A stretch of 64,000 nt of DNA from Cedecea neteri (GCF_000757825.1 NZ_CP009451.1:4712001-4776000), one strand, 5' to 3'. Positions 19,622 through 28,072 are shown, counted from the stretch's first letter. The notes: generated from the sequence alone by a model not told the origin. Made by a program: numbers and translations.

Positions 19622-20174
19622 ATGCGCTAAGGGTGACGCGCGCAAAAAGGGAAGGAGCCGCGGAAACCACGCGGATTGTCGCCGGGGCGCTAATCAACAG
19701 GCTGTCGTAGGGCTGCAAAACGTGTCGTTCTCCGCTGACGTCAATCTCCAGCGATTCGCCCGCATTAAACAGCAGCTGCGTGCCCTGCTGGTGCGTCCAG
19801 GTGCCTTCTCGCAGCCAGCTGACAGCGGCTTTAGTAGCGTCTGCCTTATAGATGACGTTAAAGTCCAGCAGCGGGCCGCCCTGAATAATGCAGGAGACGT
19901 CACTTTCACCGTTGAAATCGGTGGCCTGGAACGGTGGGATGAGCGGGCTCTTTTCGCCGTCGACGGTGAGATACATGCCTTCACCTTCCAGCACGCTGAT
20001 GTTGCGCAGGTAGCCGGGGAAGCGAGAGAAGGGGCCGTCATGGCGAATGGTCGCCACCGAAATACGCCAGTCGTAGTCATTCGTTGCCGGGCAGCGGTAA
20101 ATCTCCCGCGTTACGCCCTGGCCGTTTTTCCATGGCATTTCCGGGCATTGCTCGTAGGGCAGAAGCTGGATCAT
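19620..20174 (-). CDS. hutD: HutD family protein
   Basis: The product is 184 aa. It has the HutD (cupin-like, PF05962) signatures MPWKNGQGVTREI near residue 13, DYDWRISVATIRHDGPFSRFPG around residues 34-55 and ISVLEGEGM. HutD proteins are found in hut loci and are thought to limit or tune operon expression, possibly by binding urocanate or N-formylglutamate; they are not catabolic enzymes. Its start overlaps the stop of hutC by 4 bp, so the two form an operon read leftwards. Confidence 0.92.
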   Translation of the reverse strand: MIQLLPYEQCPEMPWKNGQGVTREIYRCPATNDYDWRISVATIRHDGPFSRFPGYLRNISVLEGEGMYLTVDGEKSPLIPPFQATDFNGESDVSCIIQGGPLLDFNVIYKADATKAAVSWLREGTWTHQQGTQLLFNAGESLEIDVSGERHVLQPYDSLLISAPATIRVVSAAPSLFARVTLSA

Positions 20175-20932
20175 TTATGCATGCTTCCTTCGAGGCGGTA
20201 GCGCGAGCCGGGGTAAACCAGGCGCACGCTGGTGACGATTTTTTTGTTCTGCCGCCCGGTCCAGGTACGGCGATTAACCTGCAGGCAAGGCGTGTGCTCG
20301 TCGATTTCCAGATACACGCACTCTTCGCGAGGCACGTTCACCGCCTCAATAATGTGCTCGCCTTCAACGATAGGCGCGATGGACGAAAGATAGGCGTTGG
20401 GCGTGATGCGGGTGAAATCCTGCTGGAAGTAGTCCGGGACGATCAGCGAGTTCACCAGGCGGTCTTCCAGCATCACCGGCACGCCGTTTTCGTAGTGGCA
20501 AATCAGCGAATGGAACAGGCGGCTGCCTTTAGGTAAATTGAACGCCATCGCCTGCTGCGCGTCGGCATAGACCTGGGTTAGCTCCAGCACGCGAGCGTGA
20601 TGACGGTGCCCGCGGCTGGCGATTTCGTCGGCAATATTGTTGATTTCCAGCAGCGCGGATTGGCCACGAACTTCGGCGACGAATGTCCCGATACCCTGCA
20701 TGCGAACCAGCAGGCCTTCGGCGGTCAGCTCGCGCAGGGCGCGGTTGATGGTCATGCGGCTATAGCCGAACTGATTCACCAGCTCACTTTCCGATGGCAC
20801 GCGGTAGTTTACCGGCCACAGCCCGCTATGAATGTTGGTCTTAATAATGATTTTGACTCTTTCATAAAAAGGGGCCGGCTGGTCCAGATTTTCGGTCTCT
20901 GCCGCTGCTTTAAAAACGTCGTTTTGTGCCAT
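20171..20932 (-). CDS. hutC: Histidine-utilisation repressor HutC (GntR family)
   Basis: The product is 253 aa. A winged-helix GntR domain (residues ~20-90; PSESELVNQFGYSRMTINRALREL and LLVRMQGIGTFV) is followed by a UTRA ligand-binding domain (~110-245; LEDRLVNSLIVPDYFQQDF, TPCLQVNRRTW). HutC represses hut operons and is released by urocanate. TGTA-N2-TACA-like palindromes occur at its own divergent promoter region, at the hutU/transporter promoters and upstream of the NCS1 permease, defining the likely regulon. It is divergent from hutF and co-transcribed with hutD. Confidence 0.95.
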   Translation of the reverse strand: MAQNDVFKAAAETENLDQPAPFYERVKIIIKTNIHSGLWPVNYRVPSESELVNQFGYSRMTINRALRELTAEGLLVRMQGIGTFVAEVRGQSALLEINNIADEIASRGHRHHARVLELTQVYADAQQAMAFNLPKGSRLFHSLICHYENGVPVMLEDRLVNSLIVPDYFQQDFTRITPNAYLSSIAPIVEGEHIIEAVNVPREECVYLEIDEHTPCLQVNRRTWTGRQNKKIVTSVRLVYPGSRYRLEGSMHK

Positions 20933-20983
20933 TCATCATTCCTCGCCCGGGTATCCTTTAAAGTTTACTCTACCCCTATTTGG

Positions 20984-21012
20984 ATGTATATATACATGCA
21001 TGTATATACAAT
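20984..21012. promoter_or_regulatory. Tandem HutC-like operators between hutC and hutF
   Basis: Two adjacent TGTATA/TATACA palindromes occur: ATGTATATATACAT at 20984-20997 and ATGTATATACAAT at 21000-21012. They lie 50-75 bases upstream of hutC and 28-56 bases upstream of hutF. The position suits autoregulation of hutC and repression of hutF. Confidence 0.75.
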
Positions 21013-21039
21013 TGATTAACATCAAACCGGGGTGCTGAT

Positions 21040-22407
21040 ATGGCGGTATATTTCGCGGCAAAAGCGCTTCTGCCGCAGGGCTGGGCGGAGAATGTCAAAC
21101 TGGGCGTTTCGCCGCAGGGGGTGATTAGTTCCCTGGAATGCAACAGCGTGCCGGGGGCCGACGATATCCGGCTTGAGGGGGTTGTGGTGCCGGGCATGCC
21201 GAACCTGCATTCACACGCTTTTCAGCGGGCGATGGCCGGGCTGACGGAAGTGGTTGGCGACCCGGCGGACAGCTTCTGGACGTGGCGTGACCTGATGTAC
21301 CGCCTGGTGGGCAAAATCACCCCCGAACAGCTGGAGACTATCGCCAGCTATCTGTATATCGAAATGCTGAAGGCCGGCTACACCTCGGTGGCCGAATTCC
21401 ACTACCTGCACCACGACGTTGACGGTAAGGCTTACGCGCAGCCTGCCGAGCTGGCGCTACGCATTGCCCACGCGGCAAAAAATATCGGCATTGGCCTGAC
21501 GCTGCTCCCGGTGCTCTACTCGCACTCTGGCTTCGGCGGGCAGCCCGCTTCGGCAGGGCAGCGTCGCTTCATAAACGATACCGACAGCTACCTGAAACTG
21601 TACGACAGCATTGCCACGGCGCTTGCCCCGGAACCGATGCAGCGCGCAGGGCTGTGCTTCCATTCGCTGCGTGCGGTTACGCCGGAACAAATGCGTATCG
21701 TGCTGGAAAGCCAGGCGCAGCCTCAGCCGGTGCATATTCATATCTCCGAGCAGCGCAAAGAGGTTGAGGATTGTTTGGCCTGGTCCGGCCTGCGCCCTGT
21801 GGAATGGCTGTATCAAAATATGCCGGTTGATGAGCGCTGGTGCCTGATTCATGCCACCCACATCACCGAAAGTGAAACCCGCCTTATTGCTGAGTCTGGC
21901 GCCGTAGCCGGGCTATGCCTGACCACCGAGGCGAACCTGGGTGACGGCATTTTCCCAGGGCAAGCATTCCTGCAGCAGGGCGGTAACTGGGGGATCGGCT
22001 CCGACAGCCATATCAGCGTTAGCGTGAGCGAGGATTTGCGCTGGTTTGAATATGGCCAGCGCCTCAATAACCGCCGCCGCAACTTGCTTCACCTCGAAGC
22101 CGAGCCTTATGTCGGTAACGTGCTTTATCAGGGGGCGCTGCACGGCGGGCGAATGGCGCTGGGGCAAAACATTGGCGAGCTGGCCGTGGGGGCAAGAGCT
22201 GACTGGCTGGTGCTGGACGGCAACGATCCGTTCCTGGCGACGGCGAAAGACAATGAACTGTTGAACCGCTGGATTTTTGCCTGCTCTTCTAACCCAATAA
22301 AAGAAGTGATGACCGGCGGAAAATGGGTCATACGCGACGGACGACATGCCAGAGATGAAGAGGTTAAGGCCGGTTTTGCTCAGGTGCTAAAACAGCTAAC
22401 GTCTTAA
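21040..22407 (+). CDS. hutF: Formimidoylglutamate deiminase
   Basis: This 455-aa zinc-dependent amidohydrolase converts N-formimino-L-glutamate to N-formyl-L-glutamate and ammonia, feeding HutG. The metal-binding NLHSHAFQRAMAG is at residues 55-67 (H57, H59), HISEQRKEVEDC follows near 230, then HATHITESE and GSDSHISVSVSEDLRW near 323. Together with HutG it defines the five-step pathway II in this organism. Divergent from hutC; two HutC-like palindromes precede it. Confidence 0.96.
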   Translation: MAVYFAAKALLPQGWAENVKLGVSPQGVISSLECNSVPGADDIRLEGVVVPGMPNLHSHAFQRAMAGLTEVVGDPADSFWTWRDLMYRLVGKITPEQLETIASYLYIEMLKAGYTSVAEFHYLHHDVDGKAYAQPAELALRIAHAAKNIGIGLTLLPVLYSHSGFGGQPASAGQRRFINDTDSYLKLYDSIATALAPEPMQRAGLCFHSLRAVTPEQMRIVLESQAQPQPVHIHISEQRKEVEDCLAWSGLRPVEWLYQNMPVDERWCLIHATHITESETRLIAESGAVAGLCLTTEANLGDGIFPGQAFLQQGGNWGIGSDSHISVSVSEDLRWFEYGQRLNNRRRNLLHLEAEPYVGNVLYQGALHGGRMALGQNIGELAVGARADWLVLDGNDPFLATAKDNELLNRWIFACSSNPIKEVMTGGKWVIRDGRHARDEEVKAGFAQVLKQLTS

Positions 22408-22442
22408 CCGTTTTTTCATGATCGGCTGAAAAAACTCTCCAG

Positions 22443-22467
22443 CCCACGCCCAGGCGTGGGTTTTTTT
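22443..22467 (+). terminator. Intrinsic terminator of hutF
   Basis: CCCACGC-CCAG-GCGTGGG is followed by seven T residues, 36 bases after the hutF stop. Confidence 0.92.
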
Positions 22468-22537
22468 ACTCCTTCGGGAACCTGAATCTCGTCATTACCA
22501 CTCAGCCTCAAATAGCCAACGAGTGGAATACCCTCAG

Positions 22538-23416
22538 ATGAGAAACCTGCTTAATACCTTCCGTCCTGCACAGCCAGATCCGCGCCTGCAGGCGCAAAAT
22601 AGCCAGCAAAGTCGGACTGCCAGAACGTCGGCCACGGCTTCTTCGTCCCGTAGCGTCAATAACCCGTCAACCCGCATGGTGCAGGACTTCGCGAAGCTAA
22701 GCGCCAAAAACCTGAGAGCAAACGTGCTGCTTAACAGCGATGACAATTCCACGCCTATTCACCATAAAAGCCCTTCGGCGCTGCTGAAGGCGATAGACGA
22801 TAACATCACGAATACGGCGCGAGACTGGGGAATGCCGAAGCATGAGGTGGAGGCGATGCTGGGCAGCAGCAAGCGCATCAATGAGCCAGTTTGCGGCGTC
22901 ACCGCGAATAACGTGATGAAGCTGTTCCTGGATACGGACCACTTCAGCTACGCTTTTGAACACGGGCATACCATGTCTTTGTCGCAGCTTCAGCATCAAC
23001 TGGCGAATTTACCTGCCCATAAGAATTTCATTTTGCGGGTGAATGATGCGGGCCTTGGGCATGCGTACGTGATAGATCTTCCCGCCAGCGCTAAACCACG
23101 GCGCGATGCGTTTATCTATCAGTCTGATTTAGGCGACGGCGCAACCCGTCCGCTTCGGCTTGACGACTGGATGAGCAAGAAAGCCGCCCATCCGCTGTCG
23201 ATGAATGATATCAACACGCACTTTATGAACATGTCGCAGGGCAGAGTCGACCCGGGGCATATCGCTAAGCTGTTTGACGTCGACGGTAACCCGAAGATGC
23301 TGCGCCCGGAGCGTCTTGATTTACGCAAGAACCATGGCTTTAATTTCCAGCTATCGGAATACGACCCGGCGAACCTGGAAAGAAATGTTTCGGCGATTAA
23401 AGCTCGATGCGGCTGA
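22538..23416 (+). CDS. Unassigned protein with Cys-His-Asp arrangement (candidate type III effector)
   Basis: The product is 292 aa from the ATG at 22538; a GTG five codons upstream is less likely. Residues 1-50 are polar and Ser/Gln/Thr/Arg-rich without a hydrophobic signal peptide, as in type III secretion substrates. The remainder is globular. C119 sits in EPVCGVTANNV, H175 in GLGHAYVIDLP and D197 in IYQSDLGDG, followed by W211 in LDDWM. A Cys - GHxYVID - YQSDxG order resembles papain-like toxin, deamidase or protease effectors (OspI, the C-terminal enzyme domain of Pasteurella toxin); this is an inference from motif order only. The gene is monocistronic, between hutF and carbonic anhydrase, some 14 kb from the secretion cluster. 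Confidence 0.6.
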   Translation: MRNLLNTFRPAQPDPRLQAQNSQQSRTARTSATASSSRSVNNPSTRMVQDFAKLSAKNLRANVLLNSDDNSTPIHHKSPSALLKAIDDNITNTARDWGMPKHEVEAMLGSSKRINEPVCGVTANNVMKLFLDTDHFSYAFEHGHTMSLSQLQHQLANLPAHKNFILRVNDAGLGHAYVIDLPASAKPRRDAFIYQSDLGDGATRPLRLDDWMSKKAAHPLSMNDINTHFMNMSQGRVDPGHIAKLFDVDGNPKMLRPERLDLRKNHGFNFQLSEYDPANLERNVSAIKARCG

Positions 23417-23443
23417 GAATTTGCCTGGTGCAGTGCCGAGAAG

Positions 23444-23467
23444 GCCCATGAAATGCGTGGGCTTTTT
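23444..23467 (+). terminator. Probable terminator of the candidate effector gene
   Basis: GCCCA (23444-23448) pairs with TGGGC (23458-23462), with further partial pairing inside, followed by TTTTT. It starts 28 bases after the stop codon. Confidence 0.65.
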
Positions 23468-23573
23468 GGCTGGCTAACAAGGTAAGAAAAATGCCCTTTT
23501 GGCGCGTTGGGGCTGGACTAACTCAATGTGATCTCTATCATATCGTGGTCACTACAGAACAAGAGAATGTGCT

Positions 23574-24209
23574 ATGCAACATATCATCGAAGGTTTCCTT
23601 AACTTCCAGAAAGAGATTTTTCCGCAGCGCAAAGAGCTCTTTCGCAGCCTGGCGTCCAGCCAAAATCCTAAAGCGCTTTTTATTTCCTGTTCCGACAGCC
23701 GCCTGGTGCCGGAGCTGGTGACCCAGCAGGAGCCGGGACAGCTCTTCGTTATTCGTAATGCCGGTAACATCGTGCCTTCCTTTGGCCCGGAGCCGGGCGG
23801 GGTGTCTGCTACCATCGAATACGCGGTTGTGGCGCTTGGCGTGACGGATATTGTGATTTGCGGGCACTCTAACTGCGGCGCGATGAAAGCCATTGCCTCC
23901 TGCCAGTGTCTGGACCCGATGCCTGCCGTGGCCCACTGGCTGCACTATTCCGATGCGGCAAAAGCGGTAGTCGAAAAGAAAACCTGGGATAACGAGACCG
24001 ACAAGGTCAACGCCATGGTAGAAGAAAACGTCATCGCGCAGCTGAACAACATTAAAACGCATCCTTCCGTGGCCGTTGGCCTGCGTAATAACGGCCTGCG
24101 TCTGCACGGCTGGGTTTACGATATCGAAAGCGGCGAAATTCGCACGCTGGATAAAAACAGCAAGACCTTTGTTTCTCTGGCGGATAATCCTGACGTTTGT
24201 TTCGAATAA
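23574..24209 (+). CDS. Beta-class carbonic anhydrase (CynT-like)
   Basis: The product is 211 aa. Zinc ligands C39, H98 and C101 (FISCSDSR and [10 protein letters not shown]), with the Asp41-Arg43 dyad, are intact. It catalyses reversible hydration of CO2. Long segments agree with E. coli CynT ([31 protein letters not shown]), so it is of the CynT subtype, but no cyanase or cyanate transporter gene is nearby. TGTGA-N6-TCATA at 23527-23542 resembles a CRP site but lies only 32 bases before the start; I give it little weight. Confidence 0.95.
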   Translation: MQHIIEGFLNFQKEIFPQRKELFRSLASSQNPKALFISCSDSRLVPELVTQQEPGQLFVIRNAGNIVPSFGPEPGGVSATIEYAVVALGVTDIVICGHSNCGAMKAIASCQCLDPMPAVAHWLHYSDAAKAVVEKKTWDNETDKVNAMVEENVIAQLNNIKTHPSVAVGLRNNGLRLHGWVYDIESGEIRTLDKNSKTFVSLADNPDVCFE

Positions 24210-24237
24210 AATAACGCCAGCATTCTTGCAGACAAAT

Positions 24238-24263
24238 AAATCCACGCTTTGCGTGGATTTTTT
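24238..24263 (+). terminator. Intrinsic terminator of the carbonic anhydrase gene
   Basis: AAATCCACGC-TTT-GCGTGGATTT has a 10-bp perfect stem followed by further T residues, 28 bases after the stop. Confidence 0.9.
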
Positions 24264-24414
24264 ACATCTAAGGATAAATAAAGGCGCCAGACGCTGGATT
24301 GTGGAGATTTCAGGGATTTACCATTCCCCTACGGTAATGCCTCTGGGCGCGGGATTATAATCGACATAAAGCGGGCCAAAGCTCGCGTTCAGCCGCAGGT
24401 CAGGAGTGTTTAAG

Positions 24415-24816
24415 ATGAAAAAGTCTCTGTCTATTTTGGCAATGTCTGCGCTGATGATTGTCCCGTCGCTGGCGCAGGCACGCCCTGGCCCCTGGTTCGG
24501 TCATGGGCCGGGGTTCTGGTCTGGTCCTCGTTATTACGCCGGGCCGCATTACTTCTATCCGGGGCCGCGTCTGACCGTGCTGCCGGGGCTGGCAACGGCC
24601 ATTATCGTCGGCGGGCTGACCTATTACGTGGTCAACGGTATTTATTACCAGCGTCAGGGTACGGAGTACATTCGGGTTGAAACGCCGTCAAGCCCAGGGG
24701 GCGGCATCAGCGTTCTGGATTACAACGGCAAGCGTTATTACGTGCGTAACGGCAGCTATTACCAGAAGGATATTAACGGTAACTATTTCGAGGTGCCCCG
24801 CCCCGCCGGGCTGTAA
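24415..24816 (+). CDS. Small exported Gly/Pro/Tyr-rich protein
   Basis: The product is 133 aa from the ATG at 24415, with AGGAG 8 bases upstream. A signal peptide (MKKSLSILAMSALM..AQA) is followed by a Gly/Pro/Tyr/His-rich segment (RPGPWFGHGPGFWSG), a hydrophobic stretch LPGLATAIIVGGLTYYVV, and YYQRQGTEYIRVE and YYQKDINGNYFEV. The repeated YY(V/Q)xNG patterns (GIYYQRQG, RYYVRNGSYYQKD) are typical of small enterobacterial envelope proteins of unknown function (DUF6515-like; assignment from memory). It is probably periplasmic or anchored in the envelope. Monocistronic, with its own terminator. Confidence 0.8.
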   Translation: MKKSLSILAMSALMIVPSLAQARPGPWFGHGPGFWSGPRYYAGPHYFYPGPRLTVLPGLATAIIVGGLTYYVVNGIYYQRQGTEYIRVETPSSPGGGISVLDYNGKRYYVRNGSYYQKDINGNYFEVPRPAGL

Positions 24817-24824
24817 ATCCACAG

Positions 24825-24859
24825 CATAAGAAACCCACCGTCAGCGTGGGTTTCTTATG
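24825..24859. terminator. Strong hairpin terminator after the small exported protein gene
   Basis: CATAAGAAACCCAC pairs perfectly over 14 bp with GTGGGTTTCTTATG around a 7-base loop. The T-rich 3' arm makes it terminator-like on both strands. Confidence 0.75.
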
Positions 24860-25049
24860 GCATGAATTTATGCCTTAATTTTCCGCGGCCCCAAACGTTG
24901 ACCGTCCCCGCAACGTTCATCCTGATTTACTCCTCGCGCAGAAGCCATCAGTTTTTCATATTGGTACATCTGCACATCAATTTGGTTACATAAAATCTAC
25001 AACTTAGTTCGCAAATTCATTATCAGCAGGGTGTGGAATGCGTTTTTTA

Positions 25050-25063
25050 CTTGTATATACATG
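25050..25063. promoter_or_regulatory. Probable HutC operator for the NCS1 permease
   Basis: CTTGTATATACATG is identical to the 14-bp site upstream of hutU at 11388-11401. It lies 60 bases upstream of the permease start, which places this permease in the HutC regulon. Confidence 0.75.
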
Positions 25064-25122
25064 AGTGGTCATTTGATGTGTGGTGGGTTTTCCGGCGTTT
25101 AATCAGCTTTAGCGAGGTTGTT

Positions 25123-26559
25123 ATGTCTTCATTTTCATCCGCAGAAGAACAGTCCAGGAAAGGCTCGCGTTTGACCGAGTCCCGTTCTATCGATTACATC
25201 CCCGACGGCGAACGTCATGGGCATCCTTTCAGCCAGTTTACCCTCTGGTTCGGCGGTAATTTGCAGATAACCGCGATTGTCACCGGCGCGCTGGCCGTTG
25301 TTCTGGGCGGGGATGTGGTCTGGTCGCTGGTGGGGCTATTCGTCGGGCAGATTCTGGGCGCATCGATCATGTCTTTCCACGCTTTGCAGGGGCCACGGCT
25401 TGGCTTACCGCAGATGATTATCACCCGCGCACAGTTTGGCGTTTACGGCGCGGTGATACCGCTGGTGCTGGTGTGCATCATGTACATTGGTTTTTCCGCG
25501 AGCGGGACGGTGCTGGCGGGGCAGGCGATGGCCCGTCTGCTGTCGATAAGTGACGCCAGCGGGATGATCCTGTTCAGCGCGATTATCATCGTGATTGCGG
25601 TGCTCGGCTATCGCGTGATCCATAAGCTTGGCAAGGTCGCCAGTATTGTCGGCGTGTTGGCTTTTGCCTGGCTGTTTGGTTCGCTGCTGCTCAATACCGA
25701 TCTCACGGCTATTATGCAAAATAACCATTTCTCGATGCCGATGTTTTTGCTGGCGGTGTCGCTGTCTTCCTCCTGGCAAATCGCCTTTTGCCCCTACGTT
25801 TCCGATTATTCACGCTATCTGCCGCGAAACGTCTCGGGGCCGAAAGTGTTCTTCTCGGTGTTTAGCGGCACCGTGCTGGGGACTCAGGCATCCATGACGC
25901 TGGGCGTTATCACCGCCGCCATTGCCGGGAGCGCGTTTTCCGGCCACGAGGTTGGCTACATTGTGGGGCTGGGCAAAACCGAAACCATGGCGATGCTGAT
26001 TTATTTCGCGATCTGCTTCGGCAAAATCACCTTCACCACGCTGAACGCCTACGGCAGCTTTATGTCACTGACGACCATTGTTTCCGGCTTTCGCAAACAG
26101 GTTACCCTCAGCCAAAAAAATCGCATTCTGTTTGTGGTGCTGATGGTGGCTGCCTCGTGCATCATTGCGCTGCTGAGCGAACCCGCATTCCTGAAACATT
26201 TCACCCACTTCCTGCTGTTCTTACTGGCTTTCTTTGTGCCCTGGAGCGCGATTGGCCTGACCGATTACTATCTTATTTCGTGCCGCGCCGTTGATATAAC
26301 CGCGCTGTTTGATGCCGATAAACGCTATGGCCGCTGGAACCTGTTTGGTATTGGTGTGTATATCGTCGGGGTACTGATTCAGCTGCCGTTTATCGAAAAC
26401 CCGCTCTTCCACGGCTCGTTGACGTGGCTGTTCGCCGGCAACGACGTGTCGTGGATTATCGGCTGGTTTGCTACCGCGATTCTCTATTATGGCCTGCACC
26501 GCCTGGATAAACGCGTTTTGCCGGCGGCGACGGTTTACCCTAATAGTTCGGCTCGCTGA
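25123..26559 (+). CDS. NCS1-family (CodB-like) permease, probably hut-regulated
   Basis: The product is 478 aa from ATG 25123, which has GAGG 6 bases upstream. After a hydrophilic N-terminus (SRSIDYIPDGERHG) it has about twelve transmembrane segments, with NCS1 features such as FTLWFGGNLQ, GPRLGLPQMIITRAQFG, PYVSDYSRYLP and YGSFMS. The family symports cytosine, purines, hydantoins and allantoin. CodB-like permeases occur in Pseudomonas hut loci, and the HutC-like site upstream links it to histidine or urocanate. Candidate substrates are urocanate or a hydantoin derived from (thio)urocanate; this is inference. Confidence 0.88.
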   Translation: MSSFSSAEEQSRKGSRLTESRSIDYIPDGERHGHPFSQFTLWFGGNLQITAIVTGALAVVLGGDVVWSLVGLFVGQILGASIMSFHALQGPRLGLPQMIITRAQFGVYGAVIPLVLVCIMYIGFSASGTVLAGQAMARLLSISDASGMILFSAIIIVIAVLGYRVIHKLGKVASIVGVLAFAWLFGSLLLNTDLTAIMQNNHFSMPMFLLAVSLSSSWQIAFCPYVSDYSRYLPRNVSGPKVFFSVFSGTVLGTQASMTLGVITAAIAGSAFSGHEVGYIVGLGKTETMAMLIYFAICFGKITFTTLNAYGSFMSLTTIVSGFRKQVTLSQKNRILFVVLMVAASCIIALLSEPAFLKHFTHFLLFLLAFFVPWSAIGLTDYYLISCRAVDITALFDADKRYGRWNLFGIGVYIVGVLIQLPFIENPLFHGSLTWLFAGNDVSWIIGWFATAILYYGLHRLDKRVLPAATVYPNSSAR

Positions 26560-26575
26560 TCTTGTGCTGAAAACA

Positions 26576-26601
26576 AAAATCCACGCCGGAGCGTGGATTT
26601 T
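26576..26601. terminator. Bidirectional terminator between permease and coiled-coil genes
   Basis: AAAATCCACGC-CGGA-GCGTGGATTTT has an 11-bp perfect stem, with A- and T-rich ends that serve both converging genes. The stem is nearly the same as that at 24238-24263. Confidence 0.9.
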
Positions 26602-26623
26602 AGCTTCTGAGAAATAGAATGAC

Positions 26624-27832
26624 TTAGCTGTCTTGTTTTATATGGGACTTAAGCTCGTCCATTTTCGCTATGAGCGGGCTCTTCCTGGCTTCTAGCTCAG
26701 ATATATAGTCATAGGATGATTTGATTTCGCCTGATGCAATTTCCTTATTCTTTTCTAATGAGCGAATGGTTTCTTGTTTAGAATTAATTCTCTGCTCAAT
26801 CTCCAGTTTGGCAGAAAGGCGGTTTTCAAGCTTAACCTGATTGATATCTCTTTTATATTCATTATTAAGCTGCGATATTTCCCTTTGCAGAGCCTTAATG
26901 TTTTTTGGCGCGTTATCGAAGTTCTGCATCAGTTTTTGCCACTGTTTGCCCTCATGATTAGGCACTTTAATGAGGTCAGAATATTGACGGCGGCCTTCTT
27001 TTAAATCGTAACCGAAGTTCTTGATGGCATATTTATCGCTGCCCAGATGATCCTTCCAACTGGTGGTGCCAAACCCCGTATCTCGCTTATCATAAATATA
27101 GCCATCCTCAGCTTTTTTAAGATCCTGCTCGGCACTGCTTACACCGTGCTTTCTTGCAAAATCGAGTAGCACCGCACGACTATTTTCATGCGCGGCAATT
27201 TTTTTATTTAATGTACTGATTTCGGCATTTTGTTTGGCCACGAGTTGACTGATTTTTGCTTCAGTATTTTTTAAGCGCTCGGCATCTTTGGCCGCAAAGT
27301 CTTTCGGTGAGGTATTCTTTAACGCATCGGCCAGAGGCTTAATCTCATTATGCAGCTTTTTAATTTGCGCTTCAGCGTTGTCAATATTTCCCTGAAGTGT
27401 GGTGATCTCATTTTTTTCATGATAAATATTTTTTGAAATGAGCTGGAGACCATTGGCAAGATCTTTAATCTCGCCGTTTATTTTTGCATTGTGAGCATTT
27501 ATTTCATTTTTGTGAATGTCCTGCACGACCGGAGCAAGCTTCTGTTGAATGTGTTTAAGCTTCTCTTCTTTCTTGTCATGCATTTTGGAGTCCTGTGCTT
27601 CAAGCTTGTCAAATAACTTGCTGAAAGTATCTTTCAACGCGACAGGGTCTTTTGGATATGATTCCATTTTTGTCATTAGCAGCTGGCCGACCTCAACTTT
27701 ATCGCATTTATTGAGGATTCTGTTCAGCGTGTTGACATCACCTTTATGAATGCGATTGTCACTGTCGTTAAGTAAGTTTTTATAGGCTGAAATAAAGCTG
27801 TTTTGGTCGCGTATGCTTAATGAGTTAGACAT
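26624..27832 (-). CDS. Long coiled-coil protein of unknown function (candidate effector)
   Basis: The 402-aa sequence is rich in Lys, Glu, Asn, Ile and Leu. There is no signal peptide or transmembrane segment. Residues ~75-245 and ~305-400 show continuous heptad-like spacing (IDNAEAQIKKLHNEIKPL, IKALQREISQLNNEYKRD), interrupted by a globular segment with aromatic residues (GFGTTSWKDHLGSDKYAIKNFGYD, split in two by the usual loop). Base composition is lower in GC than the hut genes around it, which suggests horizontal gain. I recognise no family. The Ser/Asn-rich N-terminus and cytoplasmic coiled-coil form would suit a type III secretion substrate, but the evidence is only compositional. Confidence 0.65.
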   Translation of the reverse strand: MSNSLSIRDQNSFISAYKNLLNDSDNRIHKGDVNTLNRILNKCDKVEVGQLLMTKMESYPKDPVALKDTFSKLFDKLEAQDSKMHDKKEEKLKHIQQKLAPVVQDIHKNEINAHNAKINGEIKDLANGLQLISKNIYHEKNEITTLQGNIDNAEAQIKKLHNEIKPLADALKNTSPKDFAAKDAERLKNTEAKISQLVAKQNAEISTLNKKIAAHENSRAVLLDFARKHGVSSAEQDLKKAEDGYIYDKRDTGFGTTSWKDHLGSDKYAIKNFGYDLKEGRRQYSDLIKVPNHEGKQWQKLMQNFDNAPKNIKALQREISQLNNEYKRDINQVKLENRLSAKLEIEQRINSKQETIRSLEKNKEIASGEIKSSYDYISELEARKSPLIAKMDELKSHIKQDS

Positions 27833-28072
27833 TATTTAGTTCCGAGTGTCGATTTAGTAGATGATTTAACAATGTGCTAAATCGTATAGAACCCCCCAGG
27901 GACTTTCTTCTAAAAAACGCTTTTTATATATTTCGCTCGTTGGTGGGGTTGAGGCGGTTTTTGATATCAGTGATTAAAGCACTAGCGTAAATTAGATTAT
28001 TCCCGTTGCGCAGTCGTGGTAACGAGGCTCTTGTGAAGAACGCTAGTAAGAAACTTATAAAGGAATGAGTAA

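Larger units (their letters stand above)
24817..25122. other. Intergenic region with terminator and permease promoter
   Basis: This 306-bp gap holds the terminator at 24825-24859, the HutC-like operator at 25050-25063 and the ribosome site GAGG (25113-25116) of the permease. An in-frame ATG at 25033 would extend the permease by 30 residues through the operator and is rejected as a start. Confidence 0.7.

Noticed and set aside
23527..23542. CRP-like site TGTGA-N6-TCATA before the carbonic anhydrase gene
   Set aside because: Right half deviates from TCACA and the position 32 bases before the start is unusual for an activator; too weak to call.
25033..25122. 30-codon upstream extension of the NCS1 permease
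   Set aside because: It would run through the HutC-like operator; the ATG at 25123 has a GAGG site and a normal permease N-terminus.
27833..28072. Search for a fim-type invertible promoter upstream of the major pilin gene
   Set aside because: No inverted repeat pair or recombinase gene was seen in or near this 240-bp region.
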